From: Paralichthys olivaceus
Taxonomy: Eukaryota; Chordata; Actinopteri; Pleuronectiformes; Paralichthyidae
Assembly: GCF_024713975.1 (NCBI RefSeq)
Contig: NC_091093.1
Location: 23,936,501-24,000,500 of the forward strand
Direction: 5' to 3'
DNA: 64,000 bases
The notes under the pieces were generated by a model. The model saw nothing but the letters and a program-made list of their open reading frames with translations. It did not search any database and was not told where the DNA came from. Position numbers and translations under genes: made by a program. How positions within the stretch are numbered: position 1 is the first letter of the stretch; each line of letters starts with the position of its first letter. Of the stretch, positions 1-12,700 are shown one piece after another.

Positions 1-265
1 GCATCACATATAGTTTGGGTTGTCTGTAGGTATATGTGTCGTTCTTGTGAACATGATTTCACAGGAACGCTGTGAGGTCATTTCTTTATATTTGGTACAA
101 ATCTTCACTTGGACTGATTAGAATTTGATGTCCAAAGGTCAAAGTTCACGATCATGGTGTCCTCACAAACTTGTTTTTGGTGTCTTAAGCATGATGCAGT
201 CAAAAATAACGGTGACCTTATATGAGTCTGAAAAAAGAATGTCTGTAGATTCAAACTGCTCTGGT
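1..265 (+). repeat. Dispersed repeat copy of a teleost-type family
   Basis: This stretch, just upstream of the first visible ppef1 exon, reads like a common interspersed fish repeat (motifs such as cacttggact, gattagaatttg and ccaaaggtcaaagttcac). A second copy lies on the opposite strand at about 19215-19455, inside a phka2 intron, and shares the same succession of motifs with small gaps. Two diverged copies in one window support a repeat family. The family name is not known to me, and the repeat probably sits in a ppef1 intron. Confidence 0.6.
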
Positions 266-310
266 TGAGTCAAACAACCACAAGGAGATAACTCTCTTTT
301 CCTTCATCAG

Positions 311-3300
311 CTCTCCAGTTTCTTCAGTTTCATGTTGGACAACGTCACTCAGCTGAATGGAAGTGGGCCAGGTTAGGAGCCAACTCTTGTACATAAGTTT
401 GTGTGTGCATGTGTGTGTGTTAAAGGACGGTGATTCCTTCCCTGTTCATTTTTTGTGAAAATATGATTTAATTCTAACATTACTGCCATTTGGATGTCAT
501 ATAACACGCTTCCTGTAAACACAGGAACTCCAAACCCTTCTCTTCATTGTTATTTTTCTCCGAACGTGTAAATCAGTCACTCAAAATTGTATCATCTGGG
601 CTGTGTGTGTCTGTGACGTACTGACAACTTATCCTCTGAGGTTATTCTGCTCAATTCTAACTTTTATTCATGTATATTTTTAGCTGTGCACATAGTAAAG
701 AAGGAAATATATAATTATGATAAAGTTTGATTTGAATCATCAAAGTGTTAAATGGATGTTTTTAATATTTTCTAGCACAGGGAGATTTTATAAAGACGTG
801 TTTTGTATTTACATCATATTCACACCAGTATTAGTCATGCCACTGTGTCTTAGTCGAGATTAGAAAACCCATTGCGTACACCCTGTTACTTAGCAACTGC
901 TGTGAATGTGGAGGCCAGTGTGTTGATGTGCTGCACTGACACAGCTATGGCTTTAAGTGTGTAGTGACCCACTCATCCAGCTAAAAAGCAGAATGCTCCA
1001 TTGACAAGCTAATCCTTAGGTCAGTCCTTATTGCAGCATCTGCAGCACGTCCTCTTCAGGGGTTTACATTGAGGCTGTCGTGCACCAGACTGTGTTTTTA
1101 TCATCTGCAGCATCTGTGTTTGTGTGACAGAATAAAACAAATCGAACAGACTTTAAAAGGGAAACAGACTTTTTAAAAGAGATATCTGGACCTGTATAGG
1201 AGGAGGATTGTTTCATGTGCATATATTACAGGCCATCAGTTTTTATTAGCATAATCAAGTGGTTTTTCAACATATCCCAGTGAGATCATGCAGAGATCTA
1301 CAGATGAAAATCTGTCTATGGAATATGTTGGAATTCAGTCGTGTCTTTACCCGTTTTACACTATGACACAATCTTATGTCCAATCCTCGTGTTTTTGCAA
1401 CAGTGAACCAAGATTATCCCCTTTTGTTGATTCCACACATTATTCTTGAGTGGCACGGTGGTGCCTTGGTTTAAATCCCAGCTTGGTCAGGTTCTGTCAG
1501 TTTGCATGTCCTCCCAGTGTCCGTGCGATTTTTCCTCCCACAGTCGAAAGACATGCAGATTGAGGTTAAGTTGATTAGAGACTCATAGTGAATGCAAGTG
1601 TTAGTGTTGTTTGTCTCTGTATGTTGGCCCTGTGATACGATGGCGACCTGGTGTACCCCACCTCTCACCCATCGTCAGCTGGGATTAGCTCTAGCTCGTC
1701 CTCTGAGAAGGTCCATCCATTCACCCATCCTCTGTAGCTAACCACTTATCCTCACAGGTCACAGCACCCTGTGGCCTTGAACAATATACGATTGTATGTT
1801 TGTGGACTAAAAACATGTAAGAGAATAAGTCTGGAGCTCAGTATGTTCACAGCTCCGCTCACTGTGACCTCCAGACCTGATCTCCCAGCTGCTGGACCCG
1901 CTGGTCGATCCCTGGTTGGACAGAGAATCGTGCTACGACCAGATCCCTGTTCCAGAGTCGTACGCCGGGCCCCGACTGTCGTTTCCTCTCTCCGTCTCGG
2001 ATACAAACGCTCTGCTCAGTGCATTCAAAGAGCAGCAGGTAACCAAATATGTGTCTTCTCTCTTTCTCACTCTCTGGTTTTTATCTCAGGGACTCATTCC
2101 TCTTTCTTCCACGCAGACTCTGCATGCCAGATATGTTCTGCAGCTGCTATACGAGACCAAAAAACTCCTAAAACAGATGCCCAACATCATCCACCTGTCA
2201 ACGTCCTACATCAAGGATATCACCATATGTGGTGGGTGAACATGGCCTCACTTTCACTTATGACTTTAAGGCTCCAAAATGTTTTTTCTGCAAAGGAGGA
2301 TGAAAAGGAGCGTGCACCTGCTGCGTGCATCACAGTGAGCCCCTGAATAAATGAATGACCTACTTACTGTTTAAACGACTGCTGATGTGTTTCAAATACA
2401 GTTAACTGTATCTTAATGGCATCGTTCCGAGAAGGAGGGTCTTGTTTATTTGCACACTGATAAGCCACTTAACGTCTCTTCCATGGCTACTTCCTCCTGC
2501 ACAGTCGCATCTCATTACACTCAAGAATACTTGTGAATAATACAAAAACACACAATATGATTCATTTAGCATGCTTTACCATTATTCTCCATCTGTTAAA
2601 GGTGATCTACATGGGCGGCTTGATGACTTGCTTCTCATATTTTATAAGGTACAGCCAAATTTCTTTCACTATTTTCACTTATTAGATATTTTACAGCAAA
2701 ATAACATGTGGTCTTTATGGAAGAAAACATCTCTAAGATCTGATTTGACATTTTTATTTTTATGTTATGGTATTTTTGTGTTTTTCAGAACGGCCTCCCC
2801 TCTGCGGAGACGCCATATGTGTTTAACGGGGACTTTGTGGACCGTGGGAAAAAGTCTATCGAAGTGGTCATCCTCCTGTTCGCCTACCTTCTGCTCTACC
2901 CCGACTACATGCACCTGAACCGAGGAAACCATGAAGACCACATCATGAATCTCAGGTGGATGAAAACAAAAGTAGAAATGAAAGTAAACGTGAATGCATC
3001 GATGTCTGCCACAAATATGAATGTTAAATATTAGAAAAACAATATCTCAGTGTGATTTTGTTTTGTCTTTTGTCAGATACGGGTTCACAAAAGAGGTGAT
3101 GCAGAAGTACAAGGTACAGTAAAGTCCAGATCCATGTCATTTTTCTGCTTTTGTTATGCATAGAACTATTATTTACTTCCTGTGCAGACTCACGGCCATG
3201 AGATCCTGCAGCTGTTTCAGGACATTTTCAGCCTCCTGCCCGTCGCAACAGTCATTGACGGAAAGATCCTGATTGTACATGGAGGAATATCAGACCAGAC

Positions 3301-5725
3301 TGACCTGGACTTCCTCAGCTCCATAGAGAGACACAAGGTCTGCGGACACAGTCAACCTTCATCCTCCGTCCTTTCTCTTTTAACGGCATGAATCCCTTAT
3401 CTCCTCCAGGTGAAATCTGCCCTGAGGTTTCCCCGACGCAGTATGGAGCAGCTGGACATCGGTCAGTCCAGCAGACAGGCAAAAAGAATGAGACTGACAG
3501 ACGGCTCTCGTCCTGGCAGCAGTAGAAGCCAAAGCAAGAACCAAAGGAACCAATTAACACCCAGTCTGAGGTCAGACGGCCCAGCACACAGACGCCTACA
3601 GATGTTACAGAGTTCAAATGTACAATGAGTCTGAAAATGGCAGACTCTGTTTCCTGTCCCTTTTCTTCTAAAGGAAGAGGCAACGTGGGCTCAGCCGACA
3701 AGACAGTGCTGCCTCCAGTTCTTCCTCCTCCTCCTCGTCCTCCTCCTCTTCCATCTGCTCACCTCGGACTCCATCCTGCCTCTCGCCTCGTCCGTGCCCA
3801 TCTTCTCCCAGCATGCCTTACACCATCAATGTTCTCCAAGTGCCTTTCCTGGACTCTCTGTCCACTGTTCCTCCTCCCCCACCGCCGCCGCATGATCGGG
3901 AATGGAGACAGGTCAGAGGCAGGAATTAATATTGTTGAGCAGTGATCCATTGTGAAGTGTTCTATGTCTTGTTCATCAGCGTTCCTCTCTGTTGCAGATT
4001 GTGGATATATTGTGGAGTGACCCCAAAACCCAAGAGGGCTGCAGTCCCAACACGTTTAGAGGAGGAGGCTGCTACTTCGGCCCCGACATCACCCAGAGAC
4101 TGCTGCTCCAACACGGACTCCAGTTGCTCATCAGGTCCCACGAGTGTAAACAGGAGGGATATGAGCTCTGTCACGGTGGACAGGTAAACGCAGTGCAGTA
4201 AAATGTTGTCTAAAAAGTTTGCGACTGCAGAAATGAATGTGTGCACTTTTGCTCTGCAGGTGATCACCATTTTCTCAGCGTCAAACTACTATGAGGAGGG
4301 AAGTAACCGTGGCGCCTACATCAAACTGGGCAGGGAGCTGGTTCCCCGCTTCTACCAGTACCAAGTCAGCCGCACAACACGCAAACTCACCCTGACACAG
4401 AGGTACATGTCTGATGTGTACTGTATATGTTTGTTTAACCACAGCTGGGAGTTGTTGCTGAGGCTATTAGTCAGTTTAATGTAAATTCATTCAAACAAAT
4501 GGAACATCTTTCTGTAGAGCGCCAAGGCCAAACAGTCCCATTGAATTCAATCAAACTGCACCAATTATTACACTCAAGCCTTTTTTCCACTGATCAAAAA
4601 ACCCACTAACATCTGGCTTTAGTCTGAAATGTGAATGGATACAATTGACATTCATTCCCAGGTACATCCTTCCTCCAAGTTTTTTGGAAATCCGTTCAGT
4701 AGTTTTTGAGAAGTCTTGCTTACAAACAAGAAAACAAACAGACAAGGGTGAAGATAAAACCGTCTTTGCAGAGGTAAAGATTATTGCAAGACAGTAAAAT
4801 GATTAATGTGTGAAGCTAATAAATAATGATAGATATTTGTTAATGACGTGTTAACCTTTGTCTTTTCAGAGTCCGAGTGGCTGAAGTCTCGGCTCTCAGG
4901 GCCTTGAAGGAGAAGCTGTTCGCCCATCGCTCTGAGCTGATGACGGGCTTCCAGCAGTACGACCCGAACAACACCGGTGACCTTTACCCTCCCTGTTCAT
5001 TTACCTTTCTTATAAACACGTGCTCACATGTTATACATGTTATACGTCAGTGTATCTTCTTCAGGTCATTTGTCGGTCAGTGAATGGGCTCAGGTGCTGG
5101 AGTCTGTGCTGAGGCTGGATCTGCCCTGGAGGACTCTCCGTCCACACTTATGCCGTCTGACAGCAGATGGCAGTGTGGAGTATCAGTCCTGCTTTGAGGA
5201 CATGAGCCCAGAGATTCCTCTGCCTCAGGTCAGAGTAAACAAGTACTGTCCCACAGTACTTCTAAGTACTGTAATGTATTACTTCACTGTACACATCAAG
5301 AGTTTTCAGTGTCTACCATCTATCTGCTTTCTATTTTTTCCTCTCCCTCTTTTGTCAGGTCGCTCCAAACTTGGCTGAAACTCTGTTCAGATACAGGACG
5401 GACATCGAGATAATATTCAACATTATAGACAAAGACCATTCAGGTAAGTAACTACTGTGTCTCTTCGAAGACAATGTCTCTATGATTCAAAATTAAGTGT
5501 GAGTGTGTGTTATGTTCAGGTCTGATATCCACCGAGGAGTTCCGTCACACCTGGCGTCTTTTCAGCGCTCACCTGGGCGTTGACATCGATGACAGGGCCA
5601 TTGATGAGCTGGCGCGGAGTATCGACTTCAACAAGGATGGCAGCATAGACTTTACTGAGTTCCTGGAGGCCTTCAGAGTCGTACACAAACTGGACAACAA
5701 GGATCAGCAATTCAAGTGCTCGTGA
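311..5725 (+). CDS. ppef1: Serine/threonine-protein phosphatase with EF-hands 1 (5' end off the window)
   Basis: PPEF/RdgC phosphatases pair a PP1-like metallophosphatase core with C-terminal Ca2+-binding EF-hands. Fifteen exons are readable: 311-371, 1875-2038, 2117-2231, 2602-2648, 2789-2955, 3077-3113, 3188-3337, 3410-3570, 3674-3911, 3998-4183, 4260-4402, 4870-4976, 5065-5228, 5359-5443 and 5520-5725. All splice phases agree and give 676 codons plus TGA. The metal and phosphate ligand motifs are intact: GDLHGR across exons 3-4, GDFVDRG and RGNHE in exon 5, HGGIS in exon 7, LIRSHE in exon 10 and FSASNYY in exon 11. Two strong EF-hand loops follow ([12 protein letters not shown] and [12 protein letters not shown]), plus a weaker one at DPNNTGHLSVSE. 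The initiator and N-terminal IQ motif of the family lie left of the window. Details such as [12 protein letters not shown] and the phka2 neighbour favour PPEF1 over PPEF2. Poly(A) signals lie near 6057 and 6107. Confidence 0.93.
1451..1705 (+). repeat. tRNA-derived SINE-like repeat
   Basis: This segment of a ppef1 intron reads as a diverged copy of a very common fish SINE-like repeat. It begins with ggcacggtggtgc, continues through gtttgcatgtcctccc and cccacagtcgaaagacatg, and ends with accccacctctcaccc and gtcagctgggattagctc. The order of these blocks matches the consensus I remember. The promoter-like head is damaged, so it is unlikely to be active. The family name is not assigned. Confidence 0.7.
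4565..4780 (-). repeat. Composite of two dispersed repeats
   Basis: Within a ppef1 intron. Positions of about 4574-4668 match, at roughly 75 to 80 percent by eye, the reverse complement of the right half of the inverted-repeat element at 31464-31718 (shared blocks tccactg, cactaacatc and gaatggatacaat). From about 4662 to 4780 the sequence matches a second family, also present at 45690-45860 in the same orientation (ccaagtttnttggaaat, then cagnagttnta, then an acaaacaaacaaac-like tract). Confidence 0.6.
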
Positions 5726-6684
5726 CGGGATTGATCAGAATACTGAAATGTGGAAGTCACATTCAGTAGAGAAAAGAATGGAAGAAGGAAAGCAGGAAAA
5801 GATAAAATAACACAACTAGAAGTGTGCAGTAGAAGAAAGTGACGGAAAATCCTAGGTGCTTGGGTCACATATAATGGAAATCAGAGTAATCCTGCTGACA
5901 GATAGGTGACAATATAAGTACTTTGGCAAAGTTTCTCAAAAGTCCACTTTCAAACATATAATATGATGATGAACTCATATTTATATTATGGGTTCAAATC
6001 AGGGTCAAAAAGATTGTAAGCCTTTGAAGCAATGTTATAAAAATAGTTTGTAGCTGTAAATAAAGTTTGTACATGTATAGAAATTTGTGTAAAAAAATTA
6101 TGTGTGAATAAAACATGTAAAAAAATTATATGAGTGACCATGTTACAGAAAGTGTGTTCATATGACTCTGGCACCCCTCTCTCTATAATTACCACACGAT
6201 GGGAGCAGTAAAACAGACCCAGGCATCCTGAGTAAATAATAGGTTCAGATTTTTACTGGAGACATACATGCACACACACATGCACACACATGCACACACA
6301 CATGTACACACACAGCGAAAGACAAATAGGGAGGTCTAATCATTTTCAACCTTAGCGCTTAGTGAGGGATATTTTAAGGGATATCAAACAACTATAGGTG
6401 TATGACATCACATCATTTAAAAAAACTAAATTGTTGTTAACGACCATCATTATTATTATAATGTAGGTAAATAGAGTGTCTCCCCCGATAACTCAACATC
6501 CATCTGTCAGAGTGTTTGTGTGCACCGTCTCACCCCCCCTGCCTGCCTGTCCTTCTTTATCTCCCCTCCCCTCAATTTTCAGCCTCTCATATACTCCCCC
6601 ACTTTCTCTCTCGAAGTTCTTCTCCTCCTATTCTTTCTCCCCCAAACCTTGGGAGAGGTCCAGTTGTGTCACTCGAGATAAGAA
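5726..6684. other. ppef1 3'UTR and intergenic spacer
   Basis: This holds the ppef1 3'UTR with AATAAA motifs near 6057 and 6107, a CA-rich simple repeat at about 6266-6313, and a pyrimidine-rich stretch (about 6525-6650) that is probably the promoter and 5'UTR of the next gene. No convincing coding exon is seen. Confidence 0.55.
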
Positions 6685-9600
6685 ATGGGGCTTCTGGCAG
6701 TAGTGGTCATGCTGATCAGCATCTACACTCTGGGTAAGTTTATTTTTTCCAACACGTGTGTTTTTCACATGAACAGTGTCTTCAGTCGCTCATTGTGAGA
6801 CATGTCCACAGCACGTTCTGCTGAGGGATGCAGTGGTTTTCAACACCTGGAGAATGGGAGGACATTTTTCCGTTACAGTGGACTGTTTGTGATCTTCCGC
6901 TGTCGTCCTGGCTACAAGCTCCATGGGTATAAAACCAACAGCTGTGTGTCTGGACACTGGTCCCGGGACCCACCAGTCTGTGTTGGTAAGGAGCTTTATT
7001 CATGAGCATGTGGATTCTATTTATGTCAATAATGCATCTCAAAGACTAGAATGGATCTTTTTTATCAAGATCCATAAATTATTCACTGGTAAATGAATAA
7101 TTATGTCATAAAAAGGACATATTCCTTAATGTTAAAGGGTTCATTTTCCTCAAGTTTCATTCCATTATTATCTTTTATTGTTATATTACTGATATTACAA
7201 AGGCTGATATGATATTGATAATGATAATGATTCTCTGCCCCCCTTTTAAGGCTCTGGCTGCTCCGACCCGGGGCCCCTGACCCACGGAACAAGCAGCATG
7301 AATGAGGATGGCTCATGGGCAGTTTTCAGCTGTAATAATGGTTTTCGTCTACTTGGGCCCTCAATGTTATATTGTAAGGGCCACAACTGGAATAGCACAA
7401 AGCCTGTATGCAAAGGTGAGCATGACAAAAAACCTCTTGTGATAGTATGCATGTTTTTGGGGGATTTGCTGCATCAGGAATAGGTCCTAAAGCCTGGAAA
7501 TGAGTTCTGAGAAGACTTCTTGTTTCCTTGGCCCTAATTCAGGGATTTCTCTGTTGCCTTTTAGATTATTGCTGCAAAGACAAAACTAAATTTAATGAAA
7601 ACTTTTACTCATCAAGATAATCTTCACAAATGAACACCACGTGTGGGATTTCTGAAATCGAAATACAACCGACAGAAGTAATGCAATGCTACTAATAAAG
7701 AACAACACCAATGCACCAATGCACTTCAATGTCACCACCACTTCTGAATTTAATTTGATTTACTTCTACAAATATTTCCTCTTATAAAGTTAGTAATAGT
7801 ATGGAAGATGTGTGAGTATAAATGATAGACTGGTATAAACACAAAAAGGATGTAAACGCAGACGAGTAAGGAGATCAGCAACCGCATAAGAACTAACCAG
7901 TGGGTTATTTACGGATGTGTCTTATGTCGTAGAATATAACGTGATATCTATGTATCAGTCTCACCACTATTTCAAGAATCTTAACAAAAAACCTTCGGGA
8001 AGAGGAAAACAAAAAGTCTTACCGAAACTTATTTCCAGGTTTTAGGAATCATTCCTGCAGCCCTCTATGTGCCAGACTATGTCGAGGATGGTAACAAGCT
8101 CTTTACCATTTAACTGTTTTCTCCTCGTTAGAGTTCGACATGATGAACTCAGTTTCAGGTGTTAGTGTGCAAAAGGCTGCTGCCGTCCTGAAGACCCAGC
8201 AACAATCCCACTACGACACTGTGGCCAACACACCGTCCAAAGATGCAAACCTCAAGTTTGGCCTAGCTTTGTCTCATACTCCACCGCAGAGGTCCAACAG
8301 TGAGAGGATTAAAGTGACAAACCCAAAAGTCCACTTGCAGCAGCACGTTCAGTTTCCCAGTTTAAAAGTCAAAGGTCGACTTCAGGAGACCAATGACGCT
8401 CAAAGACTGGAAACAGGAACTGGGATTCTTGGCACAGAGGCAACAGCTCCAGATGCGAATTTAAAAATAGTGGGTGAAGTCACTCAAATGTTTCCTGTTA
8501 GATCAAATCTATCTACTGCCGTCTCATCGACCTCATCGTTAGTGTCAGCAACAGAGCGACCAATTTCTTCACCACCATTGATTTCAACAGCCCAGACATC
8601 ACCTGTCACTGCAGTCAAGCATATGTTCCCGACCGTGGTCAGATTCGGACGACCTGTCAGACTCCAGGAGCACGTGACTCCCTCTGAAGTGGTAACAATC
8701 TCTTCAGAAACTGCAGGTGAAGACCAACTGGTAACTGGTGTCCAGTATCCTTCATCATTCAGCTCTGTAGATAAAGAGGAGCCCAGAGAGACCTTAGCAT
8801 CCACTTCATCTCCTGCTTTATTGCCACTGTCCCCTACTTCCTCAAGTCCTGACTCCACCTCCCAGTCCAGTATCCAATCACAAATGCCTAATGTTACCTT
8901 TCCATATAACATTTCCACCACCAACATCGCAAAATCTCAAAGGACCAAACTCCGTAACCTCCTGACAAACACCACCTCCACGCCACCTTTGCTGTTTCCG
9001 AGTCTCAGCCGACGACCCGTGTGCCCGTACCCACCTGTGCCCACCCACGGGACCTTCTACTTCCGTAATGTAGAGAATCCTGGTCCCAGAGCGTACAGAC
9101 ATTACATACAGTACGCCTGCTATCCCGGATACACACTGGCTCATGGAGCTGTACATAGCTTCTGCCAAGAGGGGGCGACCTGGAGCGGAATCACGCCTGT
9201 CTGTTTGGGTAGGTAGTGCCGCTGCTTCATTACTTATTGCCTCCATCAAGGGGATAATGTTTTCATTGAGAAAGAACCAAGAAACTAAATTTTGGTGCAG
9301 ACGAAGGGGCGGATCCAGGATTTCTTTTACTTTCTTTATCAATGTGAGATAGGATGGGTTTTTTTAACATTTTCACTGATGTCCTCAAGATCAATTCATG
9401 AAGCTTTCTGGAAGACATTGTCAGATATTGATAATGTAAATATTTTTGGCAGGACACACTGATAGAATAAGACACATAAAGAATTAAGGCGATTCGATAA
9501 AAACGCTATCAACTAAGATAATTATCATCTTAAAACTACATTTTGAATCAGGGTACATTCTCAAGACAGGGACACAAAATGGAGGAAGACCCTACATAGG

Positions 9601-12413
9601 TGATATTTATAGATTTTTGACTTGATCCAAATGATATGGAGTAACCTTTATTTTTTTTGTTCCCGCTGAACTTCTGGGGCACATGGGCAGTTGTCTGCTT
9701 TTCTGGGTTGATAATCCGGCCCTTGCTATTACCCCTGAACTGATCTGATCCATCCTCACTGTTCTTCTCCAGAGTTGACGCCATGTTCCGTGAACAACGG
9801 AGGCTGTTCCCAGCTGTGCTCTCACTCCCAACACCTCAACCAGAGCTCCAACCAGACTCAGCTGGGAGCTCAGTGCCACTGCAGACCTGGATTCACTCTG
9901 CTGGATGACGGGCAAACATGTCAGGGTGAGCACATGAATGAGTAAAGCTTTCACTGTGGCATAACTCGTTAAACCTCTGTGGAGCTCCTCCTCCGAACAT
10001 CACAGTGTCTGAGGTGTGTCACAGCACGACAGGGAATCTCCTTCACGTTTTATGTTTGAAGCTTCACGGTTCACTGACGAGTATAAGTGAGCTGTGAAAC
10101 TTACAGCAGCAGGATCACCACAGCCTGACAGTTACCTATTATACTGCCTCCAGTTACACGCGCCTGCTCACACACAACCCATCATTTGAGAGAGCCATCA
10201 GTGGAGATGGAGTGGGTGGTGGTGATATTATTTCTGAACAGTGTTATTATCAGTGTGCCCATTGACAGACAGCGTGGTCAGACTGATTATAGTTTAGTTT
10301 TCAGCCTCAAAATGTCACTGCAGTGAAATAAGGCTCATAAACATTCCTGTCTGACAGAGAATCCATTTTTATTTTGGTCCTATGTCCACATAGACTTCAA
10401 TAGAGATCATAGACTGTGTATCAGGGACGGACTGGGAATCGAAAATTTTTCTGGGTCAATGCTACGATGTTATGCTCGTAAAGATGAACGTTTCACAACT
10501 TCTAACCCCGAGCGAAGCGACGGCATCACAATCAAGTTTAACCAGATAGAAAAGTTGAAATATGTGGAACCATTGAAACAGAAAAGGCAGGTGCACGACG
10601 ATGTTGAGGAAGGAGCTTTCTTATATGGCAGGACCACACAGGGCAGAGCTGTTTGCTGAATCCACAGGATCTGGTTTCCTGACTGTGAAGAGCAGGAAGT
10701 CAGAAAACATCTGTGCTGTGGTTTGTTCATTACAGACCACAAACAACAAGCAAACACAGTGAGGATTCAGATTGTGGCTTGATCCAGAAGGAGATGACTC
10801 CTTTCATTTGCTGCTCTTTTCTTTCAAAGATTCAAAGATGTTGTCCTATTGAATGTGTGTATATTTTTAGTTTATGTGTGTGTCCATTCTGCCAGTCAAA
10901 CCTTTTCCAACCAAATCGTTCTTGTGTGTGTTTGTGTGTGTTTTGTGTGTGTGTCTATAGATTTAGATGAGTGTGCAGACGGGCAGCACCAGTGTCACCA
11001 AAGATGCATCAACACATTCGGTTCTTTTAAGTGCGGCTGTGACGATGGCTATCATCCAGCCCCGGACCAGACCTCCTGCCTAGGTGTGTGTGTGTGGCTG
11101 TGTGTATTTATATATTTGTGTCTGTTTATTTCATTTCTGTCAAAGTGTTTTATTTTTCAACGTCACTCTTCATCTTTCCAGATGTGGATGAGAGCTTGCC
11201 TCCTGCAGCTGTAACAGTCTGTGTGTTTGGTTGTGTTAATGCTCCTGGAAGCCTCATCAATGTTAGCGGTTGGGACACTGACCAAACTCCAGATACATTT
11301 TCCTTAAAGATGATTTCTGTCATTTAAACAGTTGATCTCATCACACTGAAGTGTTTATACTCCCAGTAAGTTTGGTTTTAAACTTCACAAGATTAAAGCC
11401 TGTTTCATAAGGTCATTTAACATTGAAAGGATTCCTTTGAATTCCCAAAGCAAAAATTGCGCTTTGTAAAATGTTACTGCAGAGACCTTAACATGCCTCC
11501 ATGCCCAGAAAAGCAGACAACTGCCCATGTGCCACTCTGATAACACAATGCTGGGGTTCCCGGTTTTGTTCACAGATATAAATGAGTGCCAGGAGCAGAA
11601 GTGTGAGTGGCAGTGTATCAACCTGCTCGGCTCTCACCGCTGCATCTGCCCCAGAGGATACACACTCCACAGAGATGGGCAACGCTGCCAGGGTCAGTAC
11701 ACTCATGCACACTCACACACTTTACAGTAAAGTGAAAGGTGGGGAATTTTTTTCCCACCTTTTTTACAGGATATTCATCTTTTATTCAGGCTAACCTACA
11801 AAAACAACAGTGTTGATTTGCTCAAATGACTTTTATTTACATTTCATCAAAGCATGTCACACAGGAGATGGTTGGATGTCATATTGATCATTTAAAAAAT
11901 TATCATAAAACACTAATGGTCATTTTGAAGGTTAATGACTATTTATGAAATATTCTGTCATTAACTTTTACATGTACATTGTTGGTTATGTTGTGTTAAT
12001 GGACCTCTGGGAATTATCTTCTTAACTTTGTCTGATCTTGTTTCTTCAGTTGCTCTGTCTCCATGGTTACTCTCAGCTATCGGAGTGCATGTGGATGAAT
12101 AATAGTCAAAAAGTGTTTCATGACAAACATACATTTACCATACCATGTAAGACAATGTAAATATTATGTGTGTAGTCGAAAAATAATTTCCTCATCAACC
12201 AAAATCACACTGTGAGGTGAAAACTGTTTCAGTTTAAAAAATCTTTCCTCTCCTCCAGACATTAATGAGTGCAGTCAGAGGAATGGCGGATGTTCCCACC
12301 TGTGTGTGAACAGAAGAGGTGGATATAAATGTGCCTGTCCAGCCTCCCATCGCCTCTCCCCTTACAGCTGGAAGAAATGTGTACAGAGGGCCACAGCGAC
12401 CACTGCAGGCTGA
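6685..12413 (+). CDS. Secreted sushi/mucin/EGF-repeat protein, unnamed
   Basis: Nine phase-compatible exons: 6685-6733, 6812-6985, 7251-7415, 8132-9208, 9773-9925, 10961-11083, 11576-11692 and 12259-12413 (eight coding here), with one decayed exon at 11182 skipped. They give about 670 residues. Residues 1-17 form a hydrophobic signal peptide, so the product is probably secreted. Then come two sushi (CCP) domains with the Cys pattern and terminal W...P.C, a Ser/Thr/Pro-rich mucin-like region of about 280 residues, a third CCP ([10 protein letters not shown] start), and four EGF modules. The last three begin DLDEC, DINEC and DINEC, typical of Ca2+-binding EGF. Every internal exon is phase 1-1, as expected for shuffled extracellular modules. 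No transmembrane segment follows the last EGF. A matrix, adhesion or complement-like role is inference. I do not recognise a named orthologue; SUSD-type and fibulin-like proteins are the nearest in module content. The start is chosen because the signal peptide follows the ATG directly. Confidence 0.8.
9239..9400 (+). repeat. Dispersed repeat copy (family shared with 41925 and 45690)
   Basis: This lies in the intron after the large mucin/sushi exon. Blocks gcctccatcaagggg, attttggtgcaga and ggggcggatccagga follow the order of a widespread fish repeat. Related copies in this window lie at about 13655-13740, 41925-42178 and 60055-60140 on the + strand and at 4662-4780 and 45690-45860 on the - strand. 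Confidence 0.6.
11182..11325 (+). pseudogene. Vestigial EGF exon in the sushi/mucin/EGF gene
   Basis: After a good acceptor (tctttccag) the phase-1 frame reads DVDES...[12 protein letters not shown]...GW, the skeleton of a Ca2+-binding EGF module. The first Cys is Ser (AGC for TGC), later Cys positions are Asn and Ser, the spacing before Gly-Trp is short by about two residues, and the frame runs to a stop near 11325 without a usable phase-1 donor. The flanking exons splice together in phase without it, so it is read as a dead exon. Confidence 0.6.
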
Positions 12414-12611
12414 GCTGGAAAACACACCTCATGCTCTACTGCTCACAGTCCCAGAAGAGTTTTCAAGACAGTGATGAGCAAGAACTAGAAGAGGTGACAT
12501 GTTATTGCTGCTGGGACACTTCCACTAGTCATTCAAATGTAATTTAAATGATGCATTGTAAAACAAAATATTAAAAAGAATACCAAAGCTTGAATTTGGC
12601 AAGTAATGATT

Positions 12612-12700
12612 TTATTATAAGATAAGATAAGATAGACTTTATTCATCGCACACTGGGGAAATTTCAACATTACAGCAGCAAATGCTGTATTTTCCTATAT
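12612..12700 (-). repeat. LINE-like 3' tail with GATAA repeats
   Basis: The motif gataagataagatagacttt followed by cactggggaaattt is the reverse complement of the 3' ends seen on many fish non-LTR retrotransposons, where an AATAAA-containing end runs into short tandem repeats. Only the tail is present. A comparable tail in the other orientation ends near 28760. Confidence 0.5.

Noticed and set aside
8484-8927. 147-codon minus-strand frame opposite the mucin-like exon
   Set aside because: The + strand frame has splice sites in the right phase and ends in a sushi domain; the minus frame has no recognisable content.
10390-10660. Frame of 66 codons around 10459-10659
   Set aside because: It lies in an intron of the sushi/mucin/EGF gene, has no acceptor or donor in a compatible phase, and does not look like an extracellular module.
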